The position numbers and the translations under genes were made by a program. From assembly GCA_003162245.1 (NCBI GenBank), contig PMMM01000104.1, forward strand, positions 1-38,020: a DNA stretch of 38,020 nucleotides, written 5' to 3'. Below the pieces are notes generated by a model. The model was not told the origin of the DNA. It saw only the letters and a program-made list of their open reading frames with translations, and did not search any database. Positions 25,076 through 32,519 of the stretch are shown in pieces (within the stretch, counting starts at the first letter, position 1; the number at the start of each line of letters is the position of its first letter). The DNA comes from Phycisphaerales bacterium. GTDB lineage: Bacteria; Planctomycetota; Phycisphaerae; UBA1845; Fen-1342.

Positions 25076-25241
25076 ATTCAGGCGATACCAGAGCAAATAA
25101 CCTCCTCGGGTGGCGAATTGTGGCACCCTCGTACAGCAAACATCATCGTACCGGGCGGGCGAAATGAGCGCCAAGCCCCCGCCTGAACAGAATCGGTGGC
25201 GGCGCCCGCACGATGGTGGCTGGCGCGCGTCGCGCAGCAAA

Positions 25242-25343
25242 ACGCGGCGCCAGGGGCGGATGAACAGGACGGTTGCGGCGGCCAGGAGGTGGTTGGCGAT
25301 GCACGCCACGACGAGAAGCGGGCGGATTTGGCGGGCCGCCGCG
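25242..25343. repeat. 102-bp direct repeat, left copy
   Basis: It matches 26263-26364 in the same orientation with about 8 mismatches in 102 positions by eye and no gaps. On the minus strand both copies keep an open frame for a hydrophobic peptide (IRPLLVVACIANHLLAAATV here), with conservative differences. The two copies flank the 25536 gene. Confidence 0.8.
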
Positions 25344-25535
25344 AAATGTGGACGCGGGTCGGATAATCACCCTCAACGACGCCGTCCGGCAGCGAGGCCG
25401 CGACGAACGTGCGCACGGGCGGTCTGGGAAAACGTCATCGGCGACCTACGGCGTGACGATATTCCATTGAATTGGGCAGAGATCGCGACGGGGCTACGAC
25501 CGTCCGCCCAAATCTGACCAAGAAAGGAGACTTCT

Positions 25536-26114
25536 ATGTCGAGCGTGTCAGGTTTCGGGTTCGCTGCGTCGGCGCAGGCGGCTGGGCGTCCGCGCAACGG
25601 ACACACGGGGCAGCCGGATCGCATGGATCAGGCGTCCAACATGGCGCTCCAGGCGATGGGCGTCGATTCCAGCAAGGCGGCCTCGATCACCAAGCAGATC
25701 GAAGCGGCGATGCAGGCGGCGGCCAAGAACAGCGACGGCTCCAGCGACCCGCGTGCGGCGGCACAGCGGGCGGTCAGCGACATCTTGACCAAGAACGGGA
25801 TCGACCCGCAACAGTTCAAGACTCAAATCCAGGCCGCGATGAAGAAGCTGGGTGGAAAAGGGCGACCGGCGGCCAAACCGGCCGGGGGCGGCCAGCCTCC
25901 ATCCGGCCAGGCGGCGACATCGAAACAGGCAACCAGCAGCCAGAGCACCGCGCAAGAAGAGGCCGCGGAGACGTACGCCGACACACTCAAAGAGGCGCTC
26001 GCCGGGGACCAGCAGGCGATCGCGAAGCTCGCGGCGGAGCAGCAGGCCGCGGACAACGGCGCGGCGGCTGACACGACGCAGGGCAACGCCAGCGGAGTAA
26101 ACATGACCGCCTGA
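25536..26114 (+). CDS. Hypothetical Ala/Gln-rich protein
   Basis: A 192-residue protein I cannot assign. It has a strong ribosome site, AAAGGAG, about 8 nt before ATG 25536 and a good terminator after its stop, so it is a real single-gene unit. Residues 29-100 are helical and have an odd resemblance to short EF-hand-like spacing (MDQASNMALQAMGVDSSKAA, then SDILTKNGIDPQQFKTQIQA). The centre (about 108-140) is a Gly/Pro/Gln/Ser-rich linker and the end is Ala/Gln-rich helix. There is no signal peptide or membrane segment and no Cys. It may be a cytoplasmic or surface-associated structural protein. It lies between the two 102-bp direct repeats. Confidence 0.72.
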   Translation: MSSVSGFGFAASAQAAGRPRNGHTGQPDRMDQASNMALQAMGVDSSKAASITKQIEAAMQAAAKNSDGSSDPRAAAQRAVSDILTKNGIDPQQFKTQIQAAMKKLGGKGRPAAKPAGGGQPPSGQAATSKQATSSQSTAQEEAAETYADTLKEALAGDQQAIAKLAAEQQAADNGAAADTTQGNASGVNMTA

Positions 26115-26179
26115 GCGCTCACGATTCCGACTGGTGCGCTGAGCTGAGAGCCGTCCGGCCAGCGCCGAACGAACCCCCG

Positions 26180-26216
26180 AAGGCCGGCGACCTTGCACGA
26201 GGTTGCCGGCCTTCTC
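26180..26216 (+). terminator. Rho-independent terminator of the 25536 gene
   Basis: The stem AAGGCCGGCGACC (26180-26192) pairs with GGTTGCCGGCCTT (26201-26213), followed by CTCT. It starts 66 bp after the stop codon. Confidence 0.8.
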
Positions 26217-26262
26217 TGATGGCAGCGAGAACTGCGTGGCGGGTTCGGGTCAGTTGGCACCC

Positions 26263-26364
26263 ACGCGGCGCCAGGGGCAGATGAGCAGGACGGTTGCGGC
26301 GGCCAGGAGGTGGTAGGCGAGGCATGCGACGACGAGAAGCGGGCGGATTTGTTGGGCCGCCGCG
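26263..26364. repeat. 102-bp direct repeat, right copy
   Basis: Second copy of 25242-25343. On the minus strand it lies in a 63-codon frame (26250-26441) encoding LLVVACLAYHLLAAATVLL, a single possible membrane segment. I see no ribosome site for it and do not call a gene. Confidence 0.8.
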
Positions 26365-26438
26365 AGCAGCCAGTCGCGGCCGAGCGGCAGGGAATGCGGG
26401 CCGCGGGGGCGACTGCGGCCGGGCGGGCGTGTGGTTCG

Positions 26439-26462
26439 CACTGCTCAAGAGCAGTGGCACAC
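26439..26462. repeat. Palindromic repeat, family A, copy 1 (intergenic)
   Basis: The stem CACTGCTC-AA-GAGCAGTG followed by GCACAC. The 24-bp core is identical in four places between 26.4 and 27.7 kb. Confidence 0.9.
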
Positions 26463-26545
26463 GGCGGCTACGGTTTTCGACAAGGGCGCGGGCTCGACGG
26501 GAACGGCCGCGCGACCGTATCGTGAACGCGGGCGGCAAGGAGACC

Positions 26546-26611
26546 GCTTCCTGACGGGCGCGGTTCGGATCGCACTGCACGACGGCGCTTCCTGACGGGC
26601 GCGGTTCGGAT
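26546..26611. repeat. Two 25-bp direct repeats with 41-bp period
   Basis: Copies at 26546-26570 and 26587-26611 are identical, starting GCTTCCTGACGGGCGCGGTT. The unit contains a weak CCGC...GCGG inverted repeat. It lies just upstream of the methyltransferase ribosome site and may contain its promoter region, though no clear -35/-10 is seen. Confidence 0.75.
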
Positions 26612-26664
26612 TGCTGGGCGCGGCGCGGAGAACGTGGTGCGCGACGCACAAGCAAGGTGAGGCG

Positions 26665-27603
26665 ATGGAATTCAGGAATTCGTACGAAGATGACGCGTAC
26701 GCCGCGGCGTATGCGAAGCTGGAGTTTCCGGGGACGTACTACCTCGCGTTTCGGGATTTGCCGGAGATTTTGGGGCGGCACGTGAGCGGGGAGCGGGCGC
26801 CGGGTTCCGCGTGCGGGACGGGGAAGAAGGCGCTGGATTTCGGGTGCGGGACGGGACGGTCGACGCGGTTCCTGCGGAAGCTCGGGTTCGACGCGGTCGG
26901 CGTGGACATCAGCGAAGAGATGGTCGGGCGGGCGCGGAAGATCGACCCCGAGGGCGATTACCGGCTGGTTGCGGACGGGGAGTTGCGGGAGGTGGAGCAA
27001 CCGGGGCGTCCGCCGATATCGGCGCGGCCGTACGACCAGCAGGGATGCCGGCGGACACGCGAGGATAGCGAACACTGCTCAAGAGCAGTGGCACACGGCG
27101 ACGGCCGACACGGGGGTCGGCGGGTACGCGAGGGCGGCGGGGAGCACTGCTCAAGAGCAGTGGCACACCGATCGGTCGCGGACGGCGGGTTCGACCTCGT
27201 GCTCGCTGCGTTCCCGTTCGACAACATCCCGACCGCGGAGAAGAAGATCGCGCTGTTTCGCGGGCTGTCGGCGGTACTGAACGCGGGCGGGCGGATCGTC
27301 AATCTGGTGTCGTCGCCGGAGATTTATCTGCACGAGTGGGTGTCGTTCACGACGAAGGACTACCCGGAGAACCGGCAGGCGAAGTGCGGCGACGAGGTGC
27401 GGATCATCAACCTGGCGCTCGGCGACCCGCGGCCGTGCGTGGACATCATCTGGCCGGACGCGGACTACCGCGCGGTGTACCGGCGGGCGGGGCTGGCGGT
27501 GGTGGAGATGTGCGCGCCGCTGGGGCGGGCGGACGAGCCGTACGCGTGGGTGAACGAGACGCGGATCGCGCCGTGGGTGGTGTACGTGCTGGGGAAGGGG
27601 TAG
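26665..27603 (+). CDS. SAM-dependent class I methyltransferase with two in-frame palindromic inserts
   Basis: A 312-residue protein. The Rossmann motif I is ALDFGCGTGRSTRFL (56-70), with VGVDISEEM (79-87) as the acidic second strand, and FDLVLAAFPFDNIP (176-189) as the motif IV region. In related methyltransferases the DGEL-type loop (103-107) leads almost directly into DGGFDLV. Here about 60 residues intervene (about 111-171), containing two copies of EHCSRAVAH, each encoded by a family A palindrome (27073-27096 and 27145-27168). Both keep frame. The substrate is unknown. AGGTGAGG precedes ATG 26665. If the insert is tolerated it would sit as a loop on the edge of the SAM fold; it may also have inactivated the enzyme. 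Confidence 0.8.
   Translation: MEFRNSYEDDAYAAAYAKLEFPGTYYLAFRDLPEILGRHVSGERAPGSACGTGKKALDFGCGTGRSTRFLRKLGFDAVGVDISEEMVGRARKIDPEGDYRLVADGELREVEQPGRPPISARPYDQQGCRRTREDSEHCSRAVAHGDGRHGGRRVREGGGEHCSRAVAHRSVADGGFDLVLAAFPFDNIPTAEKKIALFRGLSAVLNAGGRIVNLVSSPEIYLHEWVSFTTKDYPENRQAKCGDEVRIINLALGDPRPCVDIIWPDADYRAVYRRAGLAVVEMCAPLGRADEPYAWVNETRIAPWVVYVLGKG
27073..27096. repeat. Palindromic repeat, family A, copy 2 (inside methyltransferase)
   Basis: The same 24-bp core as the other three copies. It is read in the plus frame as HCSRAVAH, residues 137-144. Confidence 0.9.
27145..27168. repeat. Palindromic repeat, family A, copy 3 (inside methyltransferase)
   Basis: The same 24-bp core, 72 bp (24 codons) after copy 2, so again read as HCSRAVAH (161-168). 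The upstream flank GGCGGGGAG is shared with copy 4. Confidence 0.9.
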
Positions 27604-27614
27604 ACGGCGGGGAG

Positions 27615-27638
27615 CACTGCTCAAGAGCAGTGGCACAC
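27615..27638. repeat. Palindromic repeat, family A, copy 4 (between convergent genes)
   Basis: It fills most of the 39-bp gap between the stops of the methyltransferase gene and the YkgJ-like gene. The stem could act as a bidirectional transcription stop, although there is no T-run. Confidence 0.9.
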
Positions 27639-27642
27639 GGGG

Positions 27643-28407
27643 TCAGGTCAGGCAGCCGGCGAAGACGTTTTCGCCACGGGCCCAGCGCTCGGGGGCGTCG
27701 GGCGTGTCGAGGACGCGACGGAGGGCGTGGTGCAGCTCGTAGGAGTTGCCGTCGCGTTGAGCGGCCCGGCAGCCGTCCCGCAGGCCGACGGCGACGCACA
27801 ACGCCGCGGCGGCGCCGAACTTGTCGGTCGGCACGAGGTCGCGGTTCGGGGCGCGCGTGAACTCGGCGGCGCACTTTTCCTGCGAAGTGGACAGGAAGCC
27901 GGCGCAGGCCAGCGGGCGGACGGGGTGGACGCGGCAGTTGCCGTCGGTGGTGAGCAGGGCGCACGGGATGAGGCGGGCGATGTAGTCGGCGCGCGGCAGG
28001 GCGGCGGCCAGCTCCGCGTTGGGGTCGAGCCGGGCGCGCAGCTCGCCCAGGGCGTCGGCGGAGAGGCGGTCCCGCAAGTAGTGCGCGATCGCGAAGACCT
28101 CCGGCGGGGCCACGGTCACGGCGGTATGGCAACAGAACGCACAGCCGGGGCGACAGGCGTGCCGGGCGGCGAGCGGGGACTGCTGGATGGTGTGCAGCGC
28201 GAGGCGGTGCGCCTGCGCTGTCATTTCTGTGAGCTCGGCGGCGGGCGCCGCGCGGCTCAAGAATGTCGTGACGATGTGCTCCGCCGCGCGGCCGGCGTCG
28301 TACAAGACTTGTTGCAGACCCGAGAGCGCGGGGGACGGCGAGCGATTGTCGCCGGGTGCAGGCCGGCGCCCGCGTTCGCGTTTCTGGCGTTCACGTCTGG
28401 CGGACAT
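27643..28407 (-). CDS. YkgJ-family Cys-cluster (zinc/iron-chelating) protein
   Basis: A 254-residue protein. After a charged N-terminus and a helical section come CRPGCAFCCHTAVTVAPPE (about 99-117), the CxxCxxCC cluster and following acidic residue typical of the YkgJ/UPF0153 group. Later come NCRVHPVRPLACAGFLS and further Cys to the end (LCVAVGLRDGCR). These proteins probably bind zinc or an iron-sulfur cluster; a biochemical role is not established. The start is set at ATG 28407, because the upstream in-frame ATG at 28458 overlaps a TATAAT -10 element and could not be in the transcript. It is convergent with the methyltransferase gene. Confidence 0.8.
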   Translation of the reverse strand: MSARRERQKRERGRRPAPGDNRSPSPALSGLQQVLYDAGRAAEHIVTTFLSRAAPAAELTEMTAQAHRLALHTIQQSPLAARHACRPGCAFCCHTAVTVAPPEVFAIAHYLRDRLSADALGELRARLDPNAELAAALPRADYIARLIPCALLTTDGNCRVHPVRPLACAGFLSTSQEKCAAEFTRAPNRDLVPTDKFGAAAALCVAVGLRDGCRAAQRDGNSYELHHALRRVLDTPDAPERWARGENVFAGCLT

Positions 28408-28456
28408 GATGAGAACCAACCTAGCCGCGACCACGCCCCCGGTCTCGGAGTTGGCC

Positions 28457-28462
28457 ATTATA
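28457..28462 (-). promoter_or_regulatory. -10 element of the YkgJ-like gene
   Basis: A perfect TATAAT on the minus strand. A -35-like TTGCGC lies 19 nt upstream. Transcription from about 28450 gives a leader of roughly 40 nt to ATG 28407. Confidence 0.45.
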
Positions 28463-28485
28463 TCGCGCGCGCTCGGGCACGGCGC

Positions 28486-28521
28486 AACAAAGCGGCCCGT
28501 CACGGGGGGGTGACGGGCCGC
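28486..28521 (-). terminator. Strong rho-independent terminator of the 28590 gene
   Basis: GCGGCCCGTCA (28492-28502) pairs perfectly with TGACGGGCCGC (28511-28521). On the minus strand the stem is followed by TTTGTTG. It insulates the upstream small gene from the YkgJ-like gene. Confidence 0.85.
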
Positions 28522-28589
28522 GGGATTGACGAAGCAGCAAGCTGTGTTGTTGGTGAAAGGAATCGACCGGTCGCTGCGTCCGCGCGCGA

Positions 28590-29042
28590 CTAGGTCCAGT
28601 TGTACTGCGCGAAGGGACGGCCGGTCACGTTCTTGGTCGTGGCGACCAGCCAGCAGTTGTTGTTGCCGCGGGTGACGTCCTTGATCCACGTGCCGTACTT
28701 CCGCCGCAGGTACTGCCGGGCGGTCGTCGGCGTGGTGTAGGTCATCCGGGTCCCGAAGTGCCGGGTGAACTCGTTGGTGTTGAACTTGTAGACACGTACG
28801 CCGTTGTTGACGTAGCGGATCCACTTGTTCGCGGCGGCGGGCGAGAAGCACGTCCGGGTTCCGCCGGCGAACTGCGCGTAGATGTTGCGATACGAACCCA
28901 TCCGCCACTGGCACTCATCCCGCGCCAGGCGATACTTCGGCGAGTTGCAGGGATAGTGTGTGCCGGTCTGGGTGGTGCGGCGGTACGTGTTGGTCCAGTA
29001 GGTCTTGTTCCAGTTTGTGTTCATGGTCTTTCTTGGCGGCAT
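28590..29042 (-). CDS. Hypothetical small basic, aromatic- and Asn/Thr-rich protein
   Basis: A 150-residue protein that I do not recognise. It is strikingly rich in Tyr, Trp, Arg, Asn and Thr (for example NTNWNKTYWTNTYRRTTQTG and NKWIRYVNNGVRVYKFNTNE), with four Cys, few acidic residues and no signal peptide. Real-gene evidence: GGGGAG six nt before ATG 29042, a -10-like TATAGA at 29095-29100, and a strong dedicated terminator at 28486-28521. Such composition suggests binding to nucleic acid or a repetitive surface, or an excreted structural protein. ATG 29024 is an alternative start. Confidence is good that it is a gene, low for any role. Confidence 0.7.
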   Translation of the reverse strand: MPPRKTMNTNWNKTYWTNTYRRTTQTGTHYPCNSPKYRLARDECQWRMGSYRNIYAQFAGGTRTCFSPAAANKWIRYVNNGVRVYKFNTNEFTRHFGTRMTYTTPTTARQYLRRKYGTWIKDVTRGNNNCWLVATTKNVTGRPFAQYNWT

Positions 29043-29348
29043 TCGTCGCTCCCCATGTAGGCTGCTGCTCGTCGTGGTAAACGAAAACACGTCATCTATA
29101 TCGGGCAGCGTCCCACGGGGGTTGAAAAAAAAGAGCGCAAGTTCCGCGCGCGCTCGGGCCGAGCGGGCCGCGGCGGAGGGCGGGGCTCAAGATCGCCGGG
29201 GGCGGAAGCGGAGCGGGGCGAATGGCGCCGGCCGTGGAGAATGGGGCGGCCGGCGCGCGCGGCGTGCGGTTTGGCGGTGTGACGCCGGGGCGGGTACACT
29301 TCGGAATTCGCAGGTGAAACGCGGAACTTTGGACCGCTGGGAGCCGTC

Positions 29349-32300
29349 ATGAGCAACGGTGGTAGTTACGATCCGCACGCGGTGGAGCAGGAGATTTACC
29401 GCTTCTGGGACGAAGGCGGGCACTTCCGCGCGGTCGCCGATGCGGCCCGCCGGCCGTACACGATCGTCATCCCGCCGCCGAACGTGACCGGGGCGCTGCA
29501 CATGGGGCACGCGCTGAATAACACGCTCCAGGACGTGCTGATCCGGCGCAAGCGGATGGCCGGGTTCGCGACGCTGTGGCTGCCGGGGACGGACCACGCG
29601 GGCATCGCGACGCAGGCGGTGGTCGAGAAGCGGCTGCGGGAGGAGCAGAAGCTGACGCGGCACCAGATCGGGCGCGAGGGGCTGGTCAAGAAGATTTGGG
29701 AGTGGAAGGAGGACTATAACAGCCGGATTCTCGGGCAATTGCGGGCGGTGGGGTGCTCGTGCGACTGGTCGCGGATTCGCTTCACGCTCGACGAGGTCTG
29801 CGCTCGGGCGGTGTATGAGACGTTCTTCCGGTTCTTCAAGGACGGGCTGATCTATCGCGGGCTGCGGCTGGTCAACTGGGACGCGGCGCTGCAAACGGCC
29901 GTCGCCGACGACGAGATCGTGCACGAGACGGTCAAGGGGAGCTTGTGGCACTATCGGTATCCGTTGCTGCCGGAAGGGGCGGAGGGGCGAAGCGGCGAAA
30001 CGGCGAAGGAGGCGCTGGCGCGGGCCACGCGACCCGACGCGAAGCTGGGCGTCGATTACCTCGTCATCGCGACGACGCGGCCGGAGACGATGCTTGGCGA
30101 TACGGCCGTCGCGGTGCACCCGGACGACGAGCGGTATCAGCACCTGATCGGCAAATACTGCGTGCTGCCGCTGGTGAACAAGGCGATTCCGATCATCGGC
30201 GACGGCCTGCTGGTGAGTAAGGAGTTCGGCACTGGGTGCGTGAAGGTGACGCCGGGGCACGATCCGAACGATTACGCGTTCGCCCAGCGGCACGGCGTGG
30301 AGATGATCAACATCCTCGCGCCGGACGGGAAGATCAACGAGAACGGCGGGGCGTACAAAGGGCTGGATCGGTACGAGGCGCGCAAGAAGGTGGTCGTGGA
30401 CCTCGAAGCGCTGGGGCTGATGGAGAAGATCGAGCCGTACGAGACGGAGATCGGCCACAGCGACCGCAGCAAGACGCCCATCGAGCCGATGCTCAGCGAG
30501 CAGTGGTTCGTGAAGATGGAGAAGCTGGCGGAGACGGCGATGGAGGCCGTCCGCGACGGCCGCATCCGCTTCTTTCCCGAGCGTTACGCGAAGACCTACC
30601 TCGACTGGCTCGGCGAGAAGCGCGATTGGTGCATCAGCCGGCAGCTCTGGTGGGGGCATCGGATACCGGTGTGGACGTCCGACTCCGGTGCGGCCTTCGC
30701 TGCACCCGACGTTGGCCCTGAGGATCTTCAGGCGGCAATGGACGAGGGCAAACTGATCTGTCGAGTCGTGCAGGACAACCGAGGAATCACTGCGTTGGCT
30801 GCGGTTGTTGGTGAGCAGCAAGCGCAACAACAAATGCTCGGTTGGAGCCCGCCGGGTGGCGCGAACATCCTGAAGCTCGCGTTCTGCCCTCGGGCCGACT
30901 ATCTGCCGGAGTTCGAGCGGCTCGCCCAGAAGTTGGGCATGGAGCGCGACTCGGACGTGCTCGACACGTGGTTTAGCTCGGCGTTGTGGCCGCATAGCAC
31001 GTTGGGGTGGCCGGGGGATGCTGCGCAGGGCCAGGGTGATCGGACTTCTACGTCGGCCACGGGGGGCCGACGCTACAGCACGCCGTCGGACCTGGACTAC
31101 TTCTACCCCACCGACGTGCTGTGCACGGCCCGGGAGATCATCACGCTGTGGGTCGCGCGGATGGTCATGACCGGGCTGTACAACGTCGGCCGCGTGCCGT
31201 TCCACCACGTCTACATCCACCCCGTCATCCAGGACGGGCAGGGGCGGCGGATGTCCAAATCGCTCGGCAACGGCGTGGACCCGCTCCACATCATCGAGCT
31301 GTTCGGGACCGACGCGATGCGGTTCACGCTGACGCAGCTCGCCGGCGAGACGCAGGACATCCGGATGCCGGTGAAGTCGATCAAGACCGCCGACGGGCGG
31401 AAGATCAACACCAGCGACCGATTCGAGCTGGGGCGCAATTTCTGCAACAAGCTGTGGCAGGTGGCGACGGGGTTTGTGTTTCCGAACCTGGAGACGGCGG
31501 CGGCCGGCACCGCTCCCACGCCGCTCCGGCCCGAGGACCTCGCGGTCGAGGATCGGTGGATTCTGTCGCGGTTGGCGGGGTGTATCGAAGAAGTCAACCG
31601 CCGGCTGGACCGGTACCAGTTCAACGAGCTGGCCAACACGCTCTACGCGTTCTTCTGGAGCGACTTCTGCGACTGGTACGTCGAGCTGATCAAGCCGCGC
31701 TTGTACAGCAAAGGCGAGGAGACGGAGACCGCGGCGGTCGCGCGGCGCGTGCTGGCGACGGTCCTCGACCAGATTCTGCGCCTGCTCCACCCGATCGTGC
31801 CGTTCGTCACCGAGGCCTTGTGGAAGCAGTTCAACGAGAAGATGCCGCAGCGCGGCGTCACGCAGATTCGCACCGGCGAGCCGGCGCTGATTACGGCCGC
31901 GTGGCCGGATGCGGCGGCGTTTACGCGCGATCCGGAGGTCGAGCGCGAGATGACCGCGCTGCAGGACGTGATCCGGGCGCTGCGCGACACACTGGCGCGC
32001 ATCAACACGAGCCGGGCGGCGGCCAAGCAGCCGGCGGTCGGGAAGCTGCCGCGGGCGGTCATCCGGGCGGACGCCGCGATCGTCGCGGGGCTGAAGGAGC
32101 AACACGCGGTGCTCGAACGTCTGGGGCGCTGCGAGAGCCTGGAGATCGGCGCCGACATTGCCAAGCCGGCGGATGCGGCCACGCAGGTGCTCACCGGCGT
32201 CGAGGTCTACGTGCCGCTCGCGGGTTTGATGGACCTGGCGGCCGAGCGCCGGCGGCTTCAGAAGGAGCGCGACGACTTGCAGGGCCACATCGAGCGGTTG

Positions 32301-32435
32301 GTGGGCAAGCTGTCGAACGACGGCTTCCTCGCCAAAGCTCCCGCCGCGGTCGTCGAGCAGGAACGCGCTCGATTGGCGGAGATGCAGGAGCGGCTGGGGC
32401 TGATCGACCGCAATCTGGCAGAGATCGCCGAATAG
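29349..32435 (+). CDS. valS: Valyl-tRNA synthetase
   Basis: A 1028-residue class I synthetase that charges tRNA-Val. It has PPPNVTGALHMGHALNNTLQ with HIGH-type HMGH (51-54), the editing-domain ATTRPETMLGDTAVAVHPDD, DVLDTWFSSALWPHSTLGWP, and RRMSKSLGNGVDP with KMSKS-type RMSKS (634-638). The anticodon-binding domain and a C-terminal coiled coil (AERRRLQKERDDLQGHIERL) follow. It is longer than E. coli ValRS (951). One extra piece is a 9-bp low-complexity run near 29976-30012. Another is about 25 residues after STLGWPG, containing a 30-bp family B repeat read as STSATGGRRY (567-576). Both keep frame and leave the catalytic motifs intact. GGGAG precedes ATG 29349. Confidence 0.96.
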   Translation: MSNGGSYDPHAVEQEIYRFWDEGGHFRAVADAARRPYTIVIPPPNVTGALHMGHALNNTLQDVLIRRKRMAGFATLWLPGTDHAGIATQAVVEKRLREEQKLTRHQIGREGLVKKIWEWKEDYNSRILGQLRAVGCSCDWSRIRFTLDEVCARAVYETFFRFFKDGLIYRGLRLVNWDAALQTAVADDEIVHETVKGSLWHYRYPLLPEGAEGRSGETAKEALARATRPDAKLGVDYLVIATTRPETMLGDTAVAVHPDDERYQHLIGKYCVLPLVNKAIPIIGDGLLVSKEFGTGCVKVTPGHDPNDYAFAQRHGVEMINILAPDGKINENGGAYKGLDRYEARKKVVVDLEALGLMEKIEPYETEIGHSDRSKTPIEPMLSEQWFVKMEKLAETAMEAVRDGRIRFFPERYAKTYLDWLGEKRDWCISRQLWWGHRIPVWTSDSGAAFAAPDVGPEDLQAAMDEGKLICRVVQDNRGITALAAVVGEQQAQQQMLGWSPPGGANILKLAFCPRADYLPEFERLAQKLGMERDSDVLDTWFSSALWPHSTLGWPGDAAQGQGDRTSTSATGGRRYSTPSDLDYFYPTDVLCTAREIITLWVARMVMTGLYNVGRVPFHHVYIHPVIQDGQGRRMSKSLGNGVDPLHIIELFGTDAMRFTLTQLAGETQDIRMPVKSIKTADGRKINTSDRFELGRNFCNKLWQVATGFVFPNLETAAAGTAPTPLRPEDLAVEDRWILSRLAGCIEEVNRRLDRYQFNELANTLYAFFWSDFCDWYVELIKPRLYSKGEETETAAVARRVLATVLDQILRLLHPIVPFVTEALWKQFNEKMPQRGVTQIRTGEPALITAAWPDAAAFTRDPEVEREMTALQDVIRALRDTLARINTSRAAAKQPAVGKLPRAVIRADAAIVAGLKEQHAVLERLGRCESLEIGADIAKPADAATQVLTGVEVYVPLAGLMDLAAERRRLQKERDDLQGHIERLVGKLSNDGFLAKAPAAVVEQERARLAEMQERLGLIDRNLAEIAE
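31047..31076. repeat. Palindromic repeat, family B, inside valS
   Basis: Exact reverse complement, 30 of 30 bp, of the intergenic element at 23665-23694. It begins on a codon boundary and encodes ten residues in the loop after the DTWFSS motif. Confidence 0.9.
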
Positions 32436-32505
32436 CCGGAATCGGCCAGCACGACAGAGGCCCAGCGCGGGCTGCGCCCGCTGCCCCACGCCCCGGGCGC
32501 GTGGA

Positions 32506-32511
32506 TATACT
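32506..32511 (+). promoter_or_regulatory. -10 element directly before a start codon
   Basis: TATACT lies 8 nt before the ATG at 32520. The expected transcription start falls on or within about 2 nt of the ATG, so the message is probably leaderless. No ribosome site precedes the ATG. Confidence 0.45.
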
Positions 32512-32519
32512 GCCGTTCA

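Noticed and set aside
26250-26441. Small membrane protein gene on the minus strand in the right 102-bp repeat
   Set aside because: It has one hydrophobic segment but no ribosome site or promoter, and the left copy has no clear start, so only the repeat is reported.
26439-27638. CRISPR array formed by the family A repeats
   Set aside because: Spacing is irregular (634, 72 and 470 bp), repeats are true palindromes inside genes, and no cas gene is present.
28408-28458. Upstream ATG for the YkgJ-like gene
   Set aside because: The ATG at 28458 is part of a TATAAT element, so it would lie outside the transcript, and it has no ribosome site.
28786-28900. Phycobilisome CpcD-like linker in the small basic protein
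   Set aside because: Only the Arg/Tyr richness is similar; no CpcD motif is seen.
29187-32489. 1100-codon minus-strand frame opposite valS
   Set aside because: It is antisense to an unmistakable ValRS with HMGH and RMSKS motifs, and its own sequence is Arg/Pro/His-rich.
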